Shown here piece after piece: positions 31,993-44,179 of a stretch of DNA of 64,000 nt. Position 1 is the first letter of the stretch; every line of letters starts with the position of its first letter. The notes under the pieces are model-generated. The model ran no database searches and was not told where the DNA came from. It saw only the letters and a list, made by a program, of their open reading frames with translations. A program made the position numbers and the translations under genes. Origin of the DNA: Macrostomum hystrix (Eukaryota; Platyhelminthes; Macrostomidae); the NCBI GenBank assembly GCA_950097015.1, contig CATNEN010000032.1, positions 248,001 to 312,000 of the forward strand. The letters are read 5' to 3'.

Positions 31993-32790
31993 ACCCTAGT
32001 TACGATTCACAAAGTGCAGATATTTTATGGACTGGACGCCCCCATGGATTTGGAATGTGTCACCATAGATTCGGAATGTTTCACCAGAATTGGAATGTGT
32101 CGCCATAGATTTGGATTGTGTCAAAATAGGTGTGGGGGTTGCCATTTTGGCTTTGCTAACTCAGTGGTCGAGGTGAATATATTGTATTGATGCTGAGCTG
32201 CTGAGCATGCCATTTTGCAGTTATTTTACTGTAAGGTGTTTTTGCTGGTGGTGTGAGCGCGAGCCTGCTCACTTGAATACGCTCGTATATTGCCTGGATG
32301 TCGCCAGGCAATACACAAACACTTTTCAAAAAGTGCATCGTCGAGTGCTTTCTTTTGTACTCAGAGATAGACAGAGAGAGAAAAGAGAGAAAGAGAAGGA
32401 CGCCAGTGTGTCAGATGTGTACACTGAGCTGAGCACTTTACTCTACAATGCTGCAGTACAGATGTTAGAATAATACCTCAGCCCTCAAAACCGTCTGACT
32501 GTGTTGCTAGGCAAGCATTTCCAAGAAATTCATCCCCCGAGTAGCTCTGCTGCACTTTTAATTTAATAAACAGTCCTCGCCACAGTGCAAATCCCATGTA
32601 CTTTTTGTGGGTTGGGATTCTCAGTAAAGTGTAAGATTTCCAAGAAATCTTAGTTGCGACCCTGGGTGGCTAAGGGATTTCTCATTAAAGCTTTCAAATT
32701 ATTAATGGATTATTAAATATGACTGTGAAAAACTCTGTTTCATAAAAATCATTATAGTGCATAATCAGATGCTAATTGTTATTGTTCAAG
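31993..32790. other. Spacer with a short 22-bp repeat
   Basis: Four worn copies of a unit near GATTTGGAATGTGTCACCAT lie at 32035-32125. The rest is unique sequence with no convincing gene; an ORF at 32207-32473 has no features. Confidence 0.4.
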
Positions 32791-32794
32791 AAAT

Positions 32795-33345
32795 CGAAGC
32801 TAGAATCGAATCTAGAATCGAAGCTAAAATAAAGCTAGAGTCGAAGCTAGAATCGAATCTAGAATCGAAGCTAGAATCGAAGCTAGAATCGAAGCTAGAA
32901 TCGAATCTAGAATCGAAGCTAAAATAAAGCTAGAGTCGAAGCTAGAATCGAATCTAGAATCGAAGCTAGAATCGAAGCTAGAATCGAAGCTAGAATCGAA
33001 TCTAGAATCGAAGCTAGAATCGAAGCTAGAATCGAAGCTAGAATTGAATCTAGAATCGAAGCTAAAATAAAGCTAGAATCAAAGCTAGAATCGAAGCTAG
33101 AATCGAAGCTAGAATCGAAGCTAGAATCGAAGCTAGAATCGAAGCTAGAATCAAAGCTAGAATCGAAGCTAGAATTGAAGCTAAATCGAATCTAGAATCG
33201 AAGCTAGAATCGAAGCTAGAGTCGAATCTAGAATCGAAGCTAGAATTGAAGCTAAATCGAATCTAGAATCGAAGCTAGAATAAAGCTAGAGTCGAAGCTA
33301 GAATCAAAGCTAGAATAGAATCTAGTATAGAAGCTAGATAGCATT
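32795..33345 (+). repeat. 12-bp minisatellite upstream of TNF-like gene 1
   Basis: About 45 copies of GAAGCTAGAATC alternating with GAATCTAGAATC and AAAATAAAGCTAGAGTC variants. It decays into related motifs up to about 33430, some 80 bp before the gene start. Confidence 0.95.
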
Positions 33346-33508
33346 GAAGACAGAATCGAAGCTATAATCGTTGCAAAAACCGAATTTAGAACCGCAACTG
33401 GAATCGAAGCTAGAATCGTAGCAAAAAAATTTATTCTATCGGAGCGAAACAGCTGATAATGATTTTGGAACTAAACGAATTTCTTTTAGATCCAACTAAA
33501 TCAAAAGC

Positions 33509-35393
33509 ATGCCGGACAGCGAAGGGACCAGTCTGAGCCAATCAGAATGCCAGGCTGATGAGGCGATGGATTACCGCAAGTATAGAAAGTTTGGCACCTC
33601 AGAGAAGAAGCACCATCGGTTCTGGACTTCGCTGTTGCTTTTTTTATGCGCTGTCTTGGTTGCTATGACCTCGCTGCTTTCGGTCTGGTGGCTCAGGCAC
33701 CGAGTGTTGGTGAGATGAACCCCCATCAGAACCATGGTGTGGAACCCATAGACAACCATCAGAACCATGGTGTGGAACCCATAGACAACCATCAGAACCA
33801 TGGTGTGGAACCCATAGACAACCATCAGAACCATGGTGTGGAACCCATAGACAACCACCAGAACCATGGTGTGGAACCCATAGACAACCATCAGAACCAT
33901 GGTGTGGAACCCATAGACAACCACCAGAACCATGGTGTGGAACCCATAGACAACCACCAGAACCATGGTGTGGAACCCATAGACAACCATCAGAACCATG
34001 GTGTGGAACCCATAGACAACCACCAGAACCATGGTGTGGAACCCATAGACAACCACCAGAACCATGGTGTGGAACCCATAGACAACCATCAGAACCATGG
34101 TGTGGAACCCATAGACAACCACCAGAACCATGGTGTGGAACCCATAGACAACCACCAGAACCATGGTGTGGAACCCATAGACAACCACCAGAACCATGGT
34201 GTGGAACCCATAGACAACCACCAGAACCATGGTGTGGAACCCATAGACAACCATCAGAACCATTGTGTGGAACCCATAGACAACCACCAGAACCATTGTG
34301 TGGAACGCATAGACAACCACCAGAACCATGGTGTGGAACCCATAGACAACCACCAGAACATGGTGGAACCCATAGACAACCACCAGAACCATGGTGTGGA
34401 ACCCATAGACAACCACCAGAACCATGGTGTGGAACCCATAGACAACCACCAGAACATGGTGGAACCCATAGACAACCACCAGAACCATGGTGTGGAACCC
34501 ATAGACAACCATCAGAACCATGGTGTGGAACCCATAGACAACCACCAGAACCAGGTTGTGGACTTGACAAAATACTCGTAACTCCTTCAAACAAGCAAGA
34601 TTTCGTTCAGTTTCTTGACGCGCAATTTCGAATCCAGGTTACACTGGCCAGTGCCAGCTACTCAGTTGAATTCGGCATAGACTCAGCCGCTATGAAACAA
34701 TGCGTTTCGGACAAGGACGGCATGCTAGTCAGCGACTTTTCTAGCTATCAGGATTCGTGCTTGAAGCCGTACGGAAACGGATCCTTAGCCATGGTTGCCG
34801 GGCGTGAGTTTGGGATTCGAAAACAGAGCGAGATTAGAAATATAGGAGATTAAGTCAGACTTTAGTCCAAAAGAGAGAAAAGAACAAAGAGCACTTGATT
34901 GAGACGCTAATAGGTCAGTTAGAAACATAATTCCCATCAAATCCTTAACATTCCTACTCCAGTGGGCCAGCCGCTTATTCCTCTGAAACCTGTGTGGTCA
35001 GCTGAGCCGCATTCGTTGAAACATTTCAACCCGTCCGTCAATCCGGAGGGCCCGAAGAATGAGCTAACTATCGCCCTCCCCGGCCTCTACCATCTGGACG
35101 GTCAGGTGACCTTCGTAGAGCCCGACCTGGAAGCCAGCGTCAAGGCCTCCCTGCAGCTGAATGGTGTCTGCATGGCCCACTGCTACCAGTTCTCGCCTTC
35201 GGGCATCTCGACGGACTCCGCCTCCCTGCTGTCCTGCCCGATCTCAACGGTGCGCCGTCTGGCACCTGGAGCTCGGATCGGCATCAGCGCCGGGTCCCTG
35301 CTGCGGCTGGCGGGCGACCCAAGGCTCACCTACCTGAGGGTGACCCGGCTGCTGACCCCAGCTGCTAGAAGACTCATTGGTGCGAACAATTGA
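33509..35393 (+). CDS. TNF-like type II membrane ligand 1
   Basis: Exons 33509-33709, 34611-34803 and 34963-35393 join at GT-AG sites to give 274 residues. The N-terminus is cytosolic and charged, and one membrane segment lies at about 39-62 (LLLFLCAVLVAMTSLLSVWW). The C-terminal part looks like a TNF/C1q jelly roll: LPGLYHLDGQVTF (170-182), a Cys pair in LNGVCMAHCYQF, LAPGARIGISAGSLLRL and a last strand LTYLRVTRLL. TNF ligands act as trimers at the cell surface or after shedding and signal through TNF receptors. Sequence identity to known TNFs is low, so the call rests on topology, strand pattern and the neighbouring gene with a clearer TNF signature. Intron 1 (901 bp) is a 33-bp array and intron 2 (159 bp) is ordinary. 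The start is the only ATG of the open exon before the membrane segment. Confidence 0.7.
33720..34556 (+). repeat. 33-bp minisatellite in TNF-like gene 1 intron 1
   Basis: About 25 copies of a 33-bp unit containing CAGAACCATGGTGTGGAACC. It begins about 10 nt after the exon 1 donor. The unit is 11 codons long, so several frames stay open on both strands across the array. Two copies lack 3 bases within CCATGGTG and stay in frame. Confidence 0.97.
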
Positions 35394-35861
35394 TCGATAA
35401 ATGGCTTTGATTGATCGATATATCCAAAAAATCAAGTGAGATTCGATCGATACGAGTAGAAAGACCACTAAATTTTGCAGCTAAATTGGAACAAATATTT
35501 AAACCTGATTATGCCTGTAGCCGCATGCTTTTGAATGCAGCTATCGCCACAATCTCATCTGTCATGTGGATTGCTACGAGCTATTTCGATTTGTCAAGCA
35601 AACCAATGATTGTTTGCTAATCGACTGTGACTATAGGCCAATGTCACAACGTCATCGCCTTCATTCGATTAAAATTGCGTATGCAACAAAAACATTTAGC
35701 TTATTTCAGCATAAAATATACACAGCCCACGATAACAAAAATCTAGAAATCTCACCTGAGAACGGATCGTTGTTTACTTTTTAAGGCGTTACACTTCTAA
35801 ACCATAGATTTGTGTTGTGTTGCATCTGTGTTCAAAAGGTGATAGATTTAAGAAAAAAGTA
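35394..35861. other. 3' flank of TNF-like gene 1
   Basis: Probable 3' UTR with several GATCGAT motifs near 35390-35450, then unique sequence. No gene is seen. Confidence 0.4.
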
Positions 35862-36812
35862 GATGTCTGAAGAAGCTCGATATGAGAAGATGGTAAGTGT
35901 GAGAAGAAGGTAGATGAGAGAACAAGGTAGATGTGAGAACAAAGTAGATGTGAGAACAAGGTTGATGTGAGAAGAAGGTAAGTGTGAGAAGAAGGTAGAT
36001 GAGAGAACAAGGTAGATGAGAGAACAAGGTAGATGAGAGAACAAGGTAGATGTGAGAACAAAGTAGATGAGAGAACAAGGTAGATGAGAGAACAAGCTAG
36101 ATGTGAGAACAAGGTAGATGAGAAAACAAGGTAGATGACAGAACAAGGTAGATGAGAGAACAAGGTAGATGAGAGAACAAGGTAGATGAGAGAACAAGGT
36201 AGATGAGAGAACAAGGTAGATGAGAGAACAAGGTAGATGAGAGAACAAGGTAGATGAGAGAACAAGGTAGATGAGAGAACAAGGTAGATGAGAGAACAAG
36301 GTAGATGTGAGAAGAAGGTAGATGAGAGAACAAGGTAGATGTGAGAAGAAGGTAGATGAGAAAACAAGGTAGATAAGAGAACAAGGTAGATGAGAGAACA
36401 AGGTAGATGTGAGAAGTAGGTAGATGTGAGAAGTAGGTAGATGTGAGAAGTAGGTAGATGTGAGAAGTAGGTAGATGTGAGAAGTAGGTAGGTGTGAGAA
36501 GAAGGTAGATGTGAGAAGTAGGTAGGTGTGAGAAGGAGGTAGATGTGAGAAGTAGGTAGGTGTGAGAAGAAGGTAGATGTGAGAAGTAGGTAGGTGTGAG
36601 AAGGAGGTAGATGTGAGAAGTAGGTAGGTGTGAGAAGAAGGTAGATGTGAGACGAAGGTAGGTGTGAGAAGAAGGTAGATGTGAGACGAAGGTAGGTGTG
36701 AGACGAAGGTAGATGTGAGACGAAGGTAGGTGTGAGAAGAAGGTAGATGTGAGACGAAGGTAGGTGTGAGAAGAAGGTAGATGTGAGAAGAAGGTAGGTG
36801 TGAGAAGAAGGC
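35862..36812 (+). repeat. 17-bp minisatellite between the TNF-like genes
   Basis: About 56 copies of GAGAACAAGGTAGATGA. It shifts on the right to GAAGTAGGTAGATGTGA and GACGAAGGTAGGTGTGA forms, so variants are spatially sorted. Confidence 0.96.
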
Positions 36813-37786
36813 TAAGCGACTGATTCGCGCAAGTAAGCCAAAGAATGTTTTGAGTGTGCCACTTCCTAGACTAGGTTTTTTTCCAAGACTGCTTGTTCTA
36901 CTACGCAGTTGCACCGCGCTTCTGCCTCGGAACTTCCACCGGGTTTCCTGTTTCTACATTTAGATACTGCGAGATGAATTGCCATTTTGCCTATAATTTC
37001 CAGGAAAAATATACAAGTGCTATTGTACGCGTGAACATGCAATAATGCGGAAATCTATAGGCATTATTACTCGCAATTTAATTATTAAGTTCAAGAAGAA
37101 AACAGTTAGATTAGTGAAAAACTTTTCGATCCAGGATTTAGTAGTGCCATTAGACCCGAGTGCTGGGAACCAGATATCACCGCAGCTAGACTGCTTAAAT
37201 TTATTTAAACAGTTTAACAAAAAACCTGCCCTACCTTGATGTAAACTTGCCTGTCTGCGGTTTTAGCATCCTACAAATCTACTCTCGTATTATAATTGCT
37301 ATCCTTATCTCATTATCTGTTAAATTTTTAGGTACTAGCATTCGTTTTGTTGCTGTGCTTTGATTAAAAAGGTCTTTCTTATGCTCAGAAATTAAGATCT
37401 TCATTTAAAAGAGACAATTTAACAAGCATTTAAGTCCGCAATTCTACGAGAAAAAAGTAAAATTCAATACGAACAAGGATCTCTTTAGTGAGTCTTAATT
37501 GTCTTTTTTTCTCTGCACAGGGTCAGTCTGGCATTTTGGTTATGTTTTAAAGTGGGACACACTCGTAAAAACCTATTTTTAGAACTCTCATGACCTTCTC
37601 GGAATTCCCGCGGGGTAATCTGTGCGGGACAGAATGGAAAAACTGCCGAGAGCTCATTGGTTCTAGAAACTGAACTTCCTTATTATTAGCGATCTGCCCC
37701 TGGCTGTCTATATATTCCAGCTGTGTGCAGCTCTGAGCAGATTTTTATTATCTTTTTAAAGCTCTTTACTTATTGCCAGCTCAGGA
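36813..37786 (+). other. Upstream region of TNF-like gene 2
   Basis: Unique sequence without a supported gene. Its last 250 bases contain a TATA-like CTATATATT at 37708-37716 and a kappaB-like GGAATTCCC at 37601-37609. Confidence 0.4.
37708..37716 (+). promoter_or_regulatory. Candidate TATA box of TNF-like gene 2
   Basis: CTATATATT lies 71 bp before the ATG at 37787, a fitting place for a core promoter with a short 5' UTR. It is a motif match only. Confidence 0.35.
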
Positions 37787-38873
37787 ATGGCCGCCGTCAC
37801 CGCTGGTCATAAAATTGGCCTAGCCTTAGTTGTGCTAATCATAATTGGCTGCATTTGCTTCTCTGGCTTTGTTCTTTACCAACTGAAAAAAAACGACAAA
37901 GAATTCGAGCACGTAAGTTACCTGGACATATTGAGACGCCTCATTGCTCACTATCAGGCAATCAACTGATTTACCATTTGCAGAAGAATATCCATCTGAT
38001 CATCGATACCAAGGCTGTCAATAGCTGTCCGAACCCGGATATGACCAATGTACCCTGCTTCGAGGGTCCGAACCAATTTAAGACTAAAGGTGAGCTGACT
38101 TCATTTACAAGCGAATGGAAGGAAGAAAAGCGTTTGTTTATATTGAAAGCAATCTTTATTTTAGAAGGCAACTTGGGTCCACTGAAGTGCAAAGACGACT
38201 ATTACGACGAGGAGGGCGGCGTGAACAGCTGCGAAACTGTTGGCGACACTTTTCATCTGAACATTGAAAGGAATGCCATTGTGGTGCAGAAGCCGGGCAT
38301 CTACCGGATTTACGGACAGGTAAACTATTCAATAATTACTTCTATTTGAGCGTTTCCATGCCTAAGAGACGGGAGAATAAAAAAGTAAAAAACGGATTGA
38401 AGAAATACTACGAGTATTATCAGAGATGAATGAAATCAGACATCACATTAGCCACTAAAGCAAGTCGAATTGATATGGGAGACAAGGCACGGGAGAGATG
38501 AGACATAGATGCTAAGATGAAATGTTAGAAGGGGAGCTGAACCCACTCGCAATAGTGCATCCCACCTCTGTTACCATGGCATGGGGCACTGAGTTATTAT
38601 CATTTCAAACCCTGACAGGTGTCCTTCAAGGACACGATCAACTCGCCAGTTGTGGTCGCCCTAAGAATCAATGATCACAACTTTGTCCAGTGCCACCAGC
38701 AGAACCTGCAGCCTTCCGACGGTAAAACACGACCCTACACAACCTGCACAGTCAGCGGAGAGAGGCGGCTGCGTGAAGGCGACAAAGTGGCTCTATTCCT
38801 GCCCGAGAGCCTTCGCACGATCAACAGCTATCACAAGACCACCTTCTGGGGCATGATACTCATGGCCAATTAA
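37787..38873 (+). CDS. TNF-like type II membrane ligand 2
   Basis: Exons 37787-37912, 37984-38089, 38165-38319 and 38619-38873 join at GT-AG sites to give 213 residues. A membrane segment lies at about 10-32 (LALVVLIIIGCICFSGFVLY) after a short cytosolic start. The C-terminal 100 residues carry clear TNF-fold marks: KPGIYRIYGQVSF (120-132), LREGDKVALFLPE and the final strand TTFWGMILM, close to the TFFG/TYFG ending of TNF ligands. A Cys pair (CHQQ and TTCTV) may form the disulfide seen in many TNFs. An acidic, Cys-bearing stalk (CKDDYYDEEGG) links membrane and domain. The introns are short (71, 75 and 299 bp) and free of tandem arrays. It lies 2.4 kb downstream of another TNF-like gene in the same direction, suggesting an old tandem duplication. 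Confidence 0.85.
38466..38520 (+). repeat. Dispersed 50-bp sequence, copy 1 (TNF-like gene 2 intron 3)
   Basis: It starts TTGATATGGGAGACAAGGCA and runs to ATAGATGCTAAGATG. It is almost identical to 42571-42621. Confidence 0.85.
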
Positions 38874-39350
38874 CTTCGCGAATTGCTGAAAGTTAAACCA
38901 ACTGCCTTACCGAACTGAGCTAGTTTATGCTAATTTAGACAAATAATGGCCCACACCATACCGTATTTCACAGAAATCATTATGCACATACTCGTATGCA
39001 GCTAACAAAAGTACACGTATTCAAAAGCACTTTCTTTATTTATATTTTATTGTAAAACTTGTTTTACTACCTAGCATTGTAAACTTTGAGCACTAAATGA
39101 CTGCTAAATGACTGCTGTCTATTGAACACTAATAGACAGGAGCACATTATTTTGCTTGTTCTTGGTATTTGCTCTTAATAGTTTGGTTACGGAATAATTC
39201 GATATGTAAAACAATTTTAATGCTTCAATTGTCGAAATGGCAAACTATGAAATAGACTGCAAAAAACTGACTTTGATGCTTGCTTTTCGGCAGCTTAGCC
39301 CTATCATATAAAAAGTGGGACTTATAATAACTGATTTGTTGTCATGAGTG
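38874..39350. other. 3' flank of TNF-like gene 2
   Basis: AT-rich unique sequence to the start of the 23-bp satellite. No gene is seen. Confidence 0.4.
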
Positions 39351-42146
39351 AGGGAATAGGCCACTGAACAATCAGGGAATAGGCCACTGAACAATCAGGG
39401 AATAGGCCACTGAATAATCAGGGAATAGGCCACTGAATAATCAGGGAATAGGCCACTGAACAATCAGGGAATGGGCCACTAAACAATCAGGGAATAGGCC
39501 ACTGAACAATCAGGGAATAGGCCACTGAACAATCAGGGCATAGGCCACTGAACAATCAGGGCATAGGCCACTGAACAATCAGGGAATAGGCCACTGAACA
39601 ATCAGGGCATAGGCCACTGAACAATCAGGGAATAGGCCACTGAACAATCAGGGAATAGGCCACTGAACAATCAGGGAATAGGCCACTGAACAATCAGGAA
39701 TGGGCCACTGAACAATCAGGGCATTGGCCACTGAACAATCAGGAATAGGCCACTGAACAATCAGGGCATAGGCCACTAAACAATCAGGGAATAGGCCACT
39801 GAACAATCAGGGCATAGGCCACTGAACAATCAGGGAATAGGCCACTGAACAATCAGGGAATAGGCCACTGAACAATCAGGGAATAGGCCACTGAACAATC
39901 AGGGAATAGGCCACTGAACAATCAGGGAATAGGCCACTGAACAATCAGGGAATAGGCCATTAAACAATCAGGGAATAGGCCACTGAACAATCAGGGAATA
40001 GGCCACTGAACAATCAGGGCATAGGCCACTGAACAATCAGGGAATAGGCCACTGAACAATCAGGGCATAGGCCACTGAACAATCAGGGCATAGGCCACTG
40101 AACAATCAGGGAATAGGCCACTGAATAATCAGGGCATAGGCCACTGAACAATCAGGGCTTAGGCCACTGAACAATCAGGGAATAGGCCACTGAATAATCA
40201 GGGAATGGGCCACTGAACAATCAGGGAATAGGCCACTGAACAATCAGGGCATAGGCCACTGAACAATCAGGGAATAGGCCACTGAACAATCAGGGCATAG
40301 GCCACTGAACAATCAGGGCATAGGCCACTGAACAATCAGGGAATAGGCCACTGAATAATCAGGGAATGGGCCACTGAACAATCAGGGAATAGGCCACTGA
40401 ATAATCAGGGAATAGGCCACTGAACAATCAGGGAATAGGCCACTGAACAATCAGGGAATAGGCCACTGAACAATCAGGGAATAGGCCACTGAACAATCAG
40501 GGAATAGGCCACTGAATAATCAGGGAATGGGCCACTGAACAATCAGGGAATAGGCCACTGAACAATCAGGGCATAGGCCACTGAACAATCAGGGAATAGG
40601 CCACTGAACAATCAGGGCATAGGCCACTGAACAATCAGGGAATAGGCCACTGAATAATCAGGGAATGGGCCACTGAACAATCAGGGCATAGGCCACTGAA
40701 CAATCAGGGAATAGGCCACTGAATAATCAGGGAATGGGCCACTGAACAATCAGGGAATAGGCCACTGAACAATCAGGGCATAGGCCACTGAACAATCAGG
40801 GAATAGGCCACTGAACAATCAGGGCATAGGCCACTGAACAATCAGGGCATAGGCCACTGAACAATCAGGGAATAGGCCACTGAATAATCAGGGAATGGGC
40901 CACTGAACAATCAGGGAATAGGCCACTGAACAATCAGGGAATAGGCCACTGAACAATCAGGGAATAGGCCACTGAATAATCAGGGAATGGGCCACTGAAC
41001 AATCAGGGCTTAGGCCACTGAACAATCAGGGAATAGGCCACTGAACAATCAGGGCATAGGCCACTGAACAATCAGGGAATAGGCCACTGAACAATCAGGG
41101 AATAGGCCACTGAACAATCAGGGCATAGGCCACTGAACAATCAGGGAATAGGCCACTGAACAATCAGGGAATAGGCCACTGAACAATCAGGGAATAGGCC
41201 ACTGAACAATCAGGGCATAGGCCACTGAACAATCAGGGAATAGGCCACTGAACAATCAGGGCATAGGCCACTAAACAATCAGGGAATAGGCCACTGAACA
41301 ATCAGGGAATAGGCCACTGAACAATCAGGGCATAGGCCACTAAACAATCAGGGAATAGGCCACTGAACAATCAGGGAATAGGCCACTGAACAATCAGGGA
41401 ATAGGCCACTGAACAATCAGGGAATAGGCCACTGAACAATCAGGGAATAGGCCATTAAACAATCAGGGCATAGGCCACTGAACAATCAGGGAATAGGCCA
41501 CTGAACAATCAGGGCATAGGCCACTGAACAATCAGGGAATAGGCCACTGAACAATCAGGGCATAAGCCACTGAACAATCAGGGAATAGGCCACTGAATAA
41601 TCAGGGAATAGGCCACTAAACAATCAGGGCATAGGCCACTGAACAATCAGGGAATAGGCCACTGAACAATCAGGGAATAGGCCACTGAACAATCAGGGAA
41701 TAGGCCACTGAACAATCAGGGAATAGGCCACTGAATAATCAGGAATGGGCCACTGAATAATCAGGGAATAGGCCACTGAACAATCAGGAATGGGCCACTG
41801 AACAATCAGGGATTAGGCCATTAAACAATCAGGGATTAGGCCATTAAACAATCAGGGCATAGGCCACTGAATAATCAGGAATGGGCCACTGAATAATCAG
41901 GGAATGGGCCACTGAATAATCAGGAATGGGCCACTGAATAATCAGGGAATAGGCCACTGAACAATCAGGGAATAGGCCACTAAACAATCAGGGATTAGGC
42001 CATTAAACAATCAGGGAATGGGCCACTGAATAATCAGGAATGGGCCACTGAATAATCAGGGAATGGGCCACTGAATAATCAGGAATGGACCACTGAATAA
42101 TCAGGGAATAGGCCACTGAACAATCAGGGAATAGGCCACTAAAAAA
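39351..42146 (+). repeat. 23-bp satellite, about 120 copies
   Basis: The unit contains AATAGGCCACTGAACAATCA plus GGG. Variants at a few sites (AATAGG, CATAGG, AATGGG; AACAATC, AATAATC; ACTGAA, ACTAAA, ATTAAA) are arranged in repeated blocks. Some units lose one G and become 22 bp, mainly near the right end. Confidence 0.97.
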
Positions 42147-42570
42147 TGGCTTTGCCATAGAAAATAAAAGCGAGTTGTTCAGGCTTTGCTAGACAATTTA
42201 AATTTTGTTTATTTTCTCAAATGTACTCACTATAAATTGCGAGCTCAAACTCTAGCACAAGGCCGCAGCTTACAGTCTCTTTATTGTAAGAGCGAAAGGA
42301 GAGACAACGTGTCCGAACTGAGTGTACCTGATATTGCATGCTCTCGGATTATAATAGCTAAATAAAAAAACTAAGTTTGAGCTCTTTGCGAAGCGACACG
42401 TTATGCGGATGAGCTCAATTTTATATTTATCGTCAAACTAATTAGCTCAATGCTATTAAAGGTTATATGCTTATCTCTATATGGCTAGAGAATAGTGTAC
42501 ATTAGCTTCGCACAAGCTATCGAGTAATCAGAAAAAAATTTAATACGTAACATCTGGGATTCATAAAACA

Positions 42571-42621
42571 TTGATATGGGAGACAAGGCACGGGAGAGAT
42601 GAAGACATAGATGCTAAGATG
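42571..42621 (+). repeat. Dispersed 50-bp sequence, copy 2
   Basis: Matches 38470-38520 with one inserted A and abuts the 28-bp array that starts at about 42626. Confidence 0.85.
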
Positions 42622-42625
42622 CTAA

Positions 42626-42987
42626 GCCGCTCTACTGTAGGACCCATTGAATAGCTGCTCTACTGTAGGACCCATAGAATAGCCGCTCTACTGTAGGACC
42701 CATTGAATAGCCGCTCTACTGTAGGACCCATTGAATAGCCGCTCTACTGTAGGACCCATTGAATAGCTGCTCTACTGTAGGACCCATTGAATAGCCGCTC
42801 TACTGTAGGACCCATTGAATAGCCGCTCTACTGTAGGACCCATTGAATAGCCGCTCTACTGTAGGACCCATTGAATAGCTGCTCTACTGTAGGACCCATT
42901 GAATAGCCGCTCTACTGTAGGACCCATTGAATAGCCGCTCTACTGTAGGACCCACAGAATAGCCGCTCTACTGTAGGACCCACAGAA
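42626..42987 (+). repeat. 28-bp minisatellite
   Basis: About 13 copies of a unit containing CTCTACTGTAGGACCCATTG, with GCCGC/GCTGC and ATTGAA/ACAGAA variants. Confidence 0.96.
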
Positions 42988-43635
42988 AGTGACATAGCTA
43001 ATTAAAAATGTATTTGTAAATAACTGAGGTCATATTTGGACTCCAGAGGTGCAGAAATTCGTTAATTCAAGACAAAAAACTTAGCTGTAATAGAACCTAT
43101 CGAAACTTGTAAACATGCTGCGCAAATATATTTTCATGTTCAGCAGAAAAGAATCCATAAAACTTGAGTCACACTACTGATACAAAAAAGTAGCAAAATG
43201 TGTAAATAAACTCTGAAAAAATGAGATCTATAGCGAAGGTTCGTTGCCGAAAATAATTGTTCACACATGAAACGAAACTTATATTCAGTCACAAATGGAT
43301 TTGGTAACAATTTCAACTCTATTGTGTACATTTGGCGGGCATTGGCAAGATAGTGGAAATAGTATAGTTATAAACGAATATTGTTAACAAGCGAGCAAAA
43401 TTATTAATGGGAATATTAGAACTGATTCATAAATGTCCTAAATGAGTCAGGTAAGCATTACTGGTAAAATAATCTAATTAAAAGTGAAATAGCACGAAAA
43501 CAATATAGGCTTCTTGAATAAATCTCTCCCATTTTAGCGCTTATGACCTGTGTAACAATTTAACAGTTAACGTTTGTAGAAAATCGTGTAAAAGCAACAT
43601 AAATAGGATTTTATTGTTTATAACAAATCTGCGTC
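42988..43635. other. AT-rich spacer, no gene
   Basis: Unique AT-rich sequence. The only ORF (43140-43331, minus) has no supporting feature. Confidence 0.4.
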
Positions 43636-43659
43636 CGTCCGTCCTACATGTGAGAGTCT

Positions 43660-44150
43660 GACTGCCCTGTGTGTCTGTCTGTCTGTCCTGTGAGTCTGTC
43701 TGTCTGTCTGTCCTGTGAGTCTGTCTGTCTGTCTGTCCTGTGAGTCTGTCTGTCTGTCTGTCCTGTGAGTCTGTCTGTCTGTCCTGTGAGTCTGTCTGTC
43801 TGTCTGTCCTGTGAGTCTGTCTGTCTGTCCTGTGAGTCTGTCTGTCTGTCTGTCCTGTGAGTCTGTCTGTCTGTCTGTCCTGTGAGTCTGTCTGTCTGTC
43901 TGTCCTGTGAGTCTGTCTGTCTGTCCTGTGAGTCTGTCTGTCTGTCCTGTGAGTCTGTCTGTCTGTCCTGTGAGTCTGTCTGTCTGTCTGTCCTGTGATT
44001 CTGTCTGTCTGTCTGTCCTGTGAGTCTGTCTGTCTGTCTGTCCTGTGAGTCTGTCTGTCTGTCCTGTGAGTCTGTCTGTCTGTCTGTCCTGTGATTCTGT
44101 CTGTCTGTCTGTCCTGTGATTCTGTCTGTCTGTCTGTCCTGTTAGTCTGC
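43660..44150 (+). repeat. Compound (GTCT)n / CCTGTGAGTCT minisatellite
   Basis: Units of CCTGTGAGTCT followed by two or three GTCT steps, so the period alternates between about 19 and 23 bp. It ends about 30 bp from the stop codon of the neighbouring minus-strand gene. Confidence 0.95.
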
Positions 44151-44179
44151 CAGACTGTCAGCTGGTCTCATCCAGCTTC

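Noticed and set aside
33571-34594. ORFs of more than 300 codons on both strands (NHQNHGVEPID, GFHTMVLVVVY)
   Set aside because: They translate the 33-bp array in TNF-like gene 1 intron 1. The multiple-of-three unit explains them. Possible retention is listed as a finding, not as a gene.
35789-36914. Minus-strand ORFs of 192-360 codons with SHLPCSLIYL repeats
   Set aside because: Translation of the 17-bp array. Three units span 51 bp and so keep the frame open. No signal peptide or domain context supports a gene.
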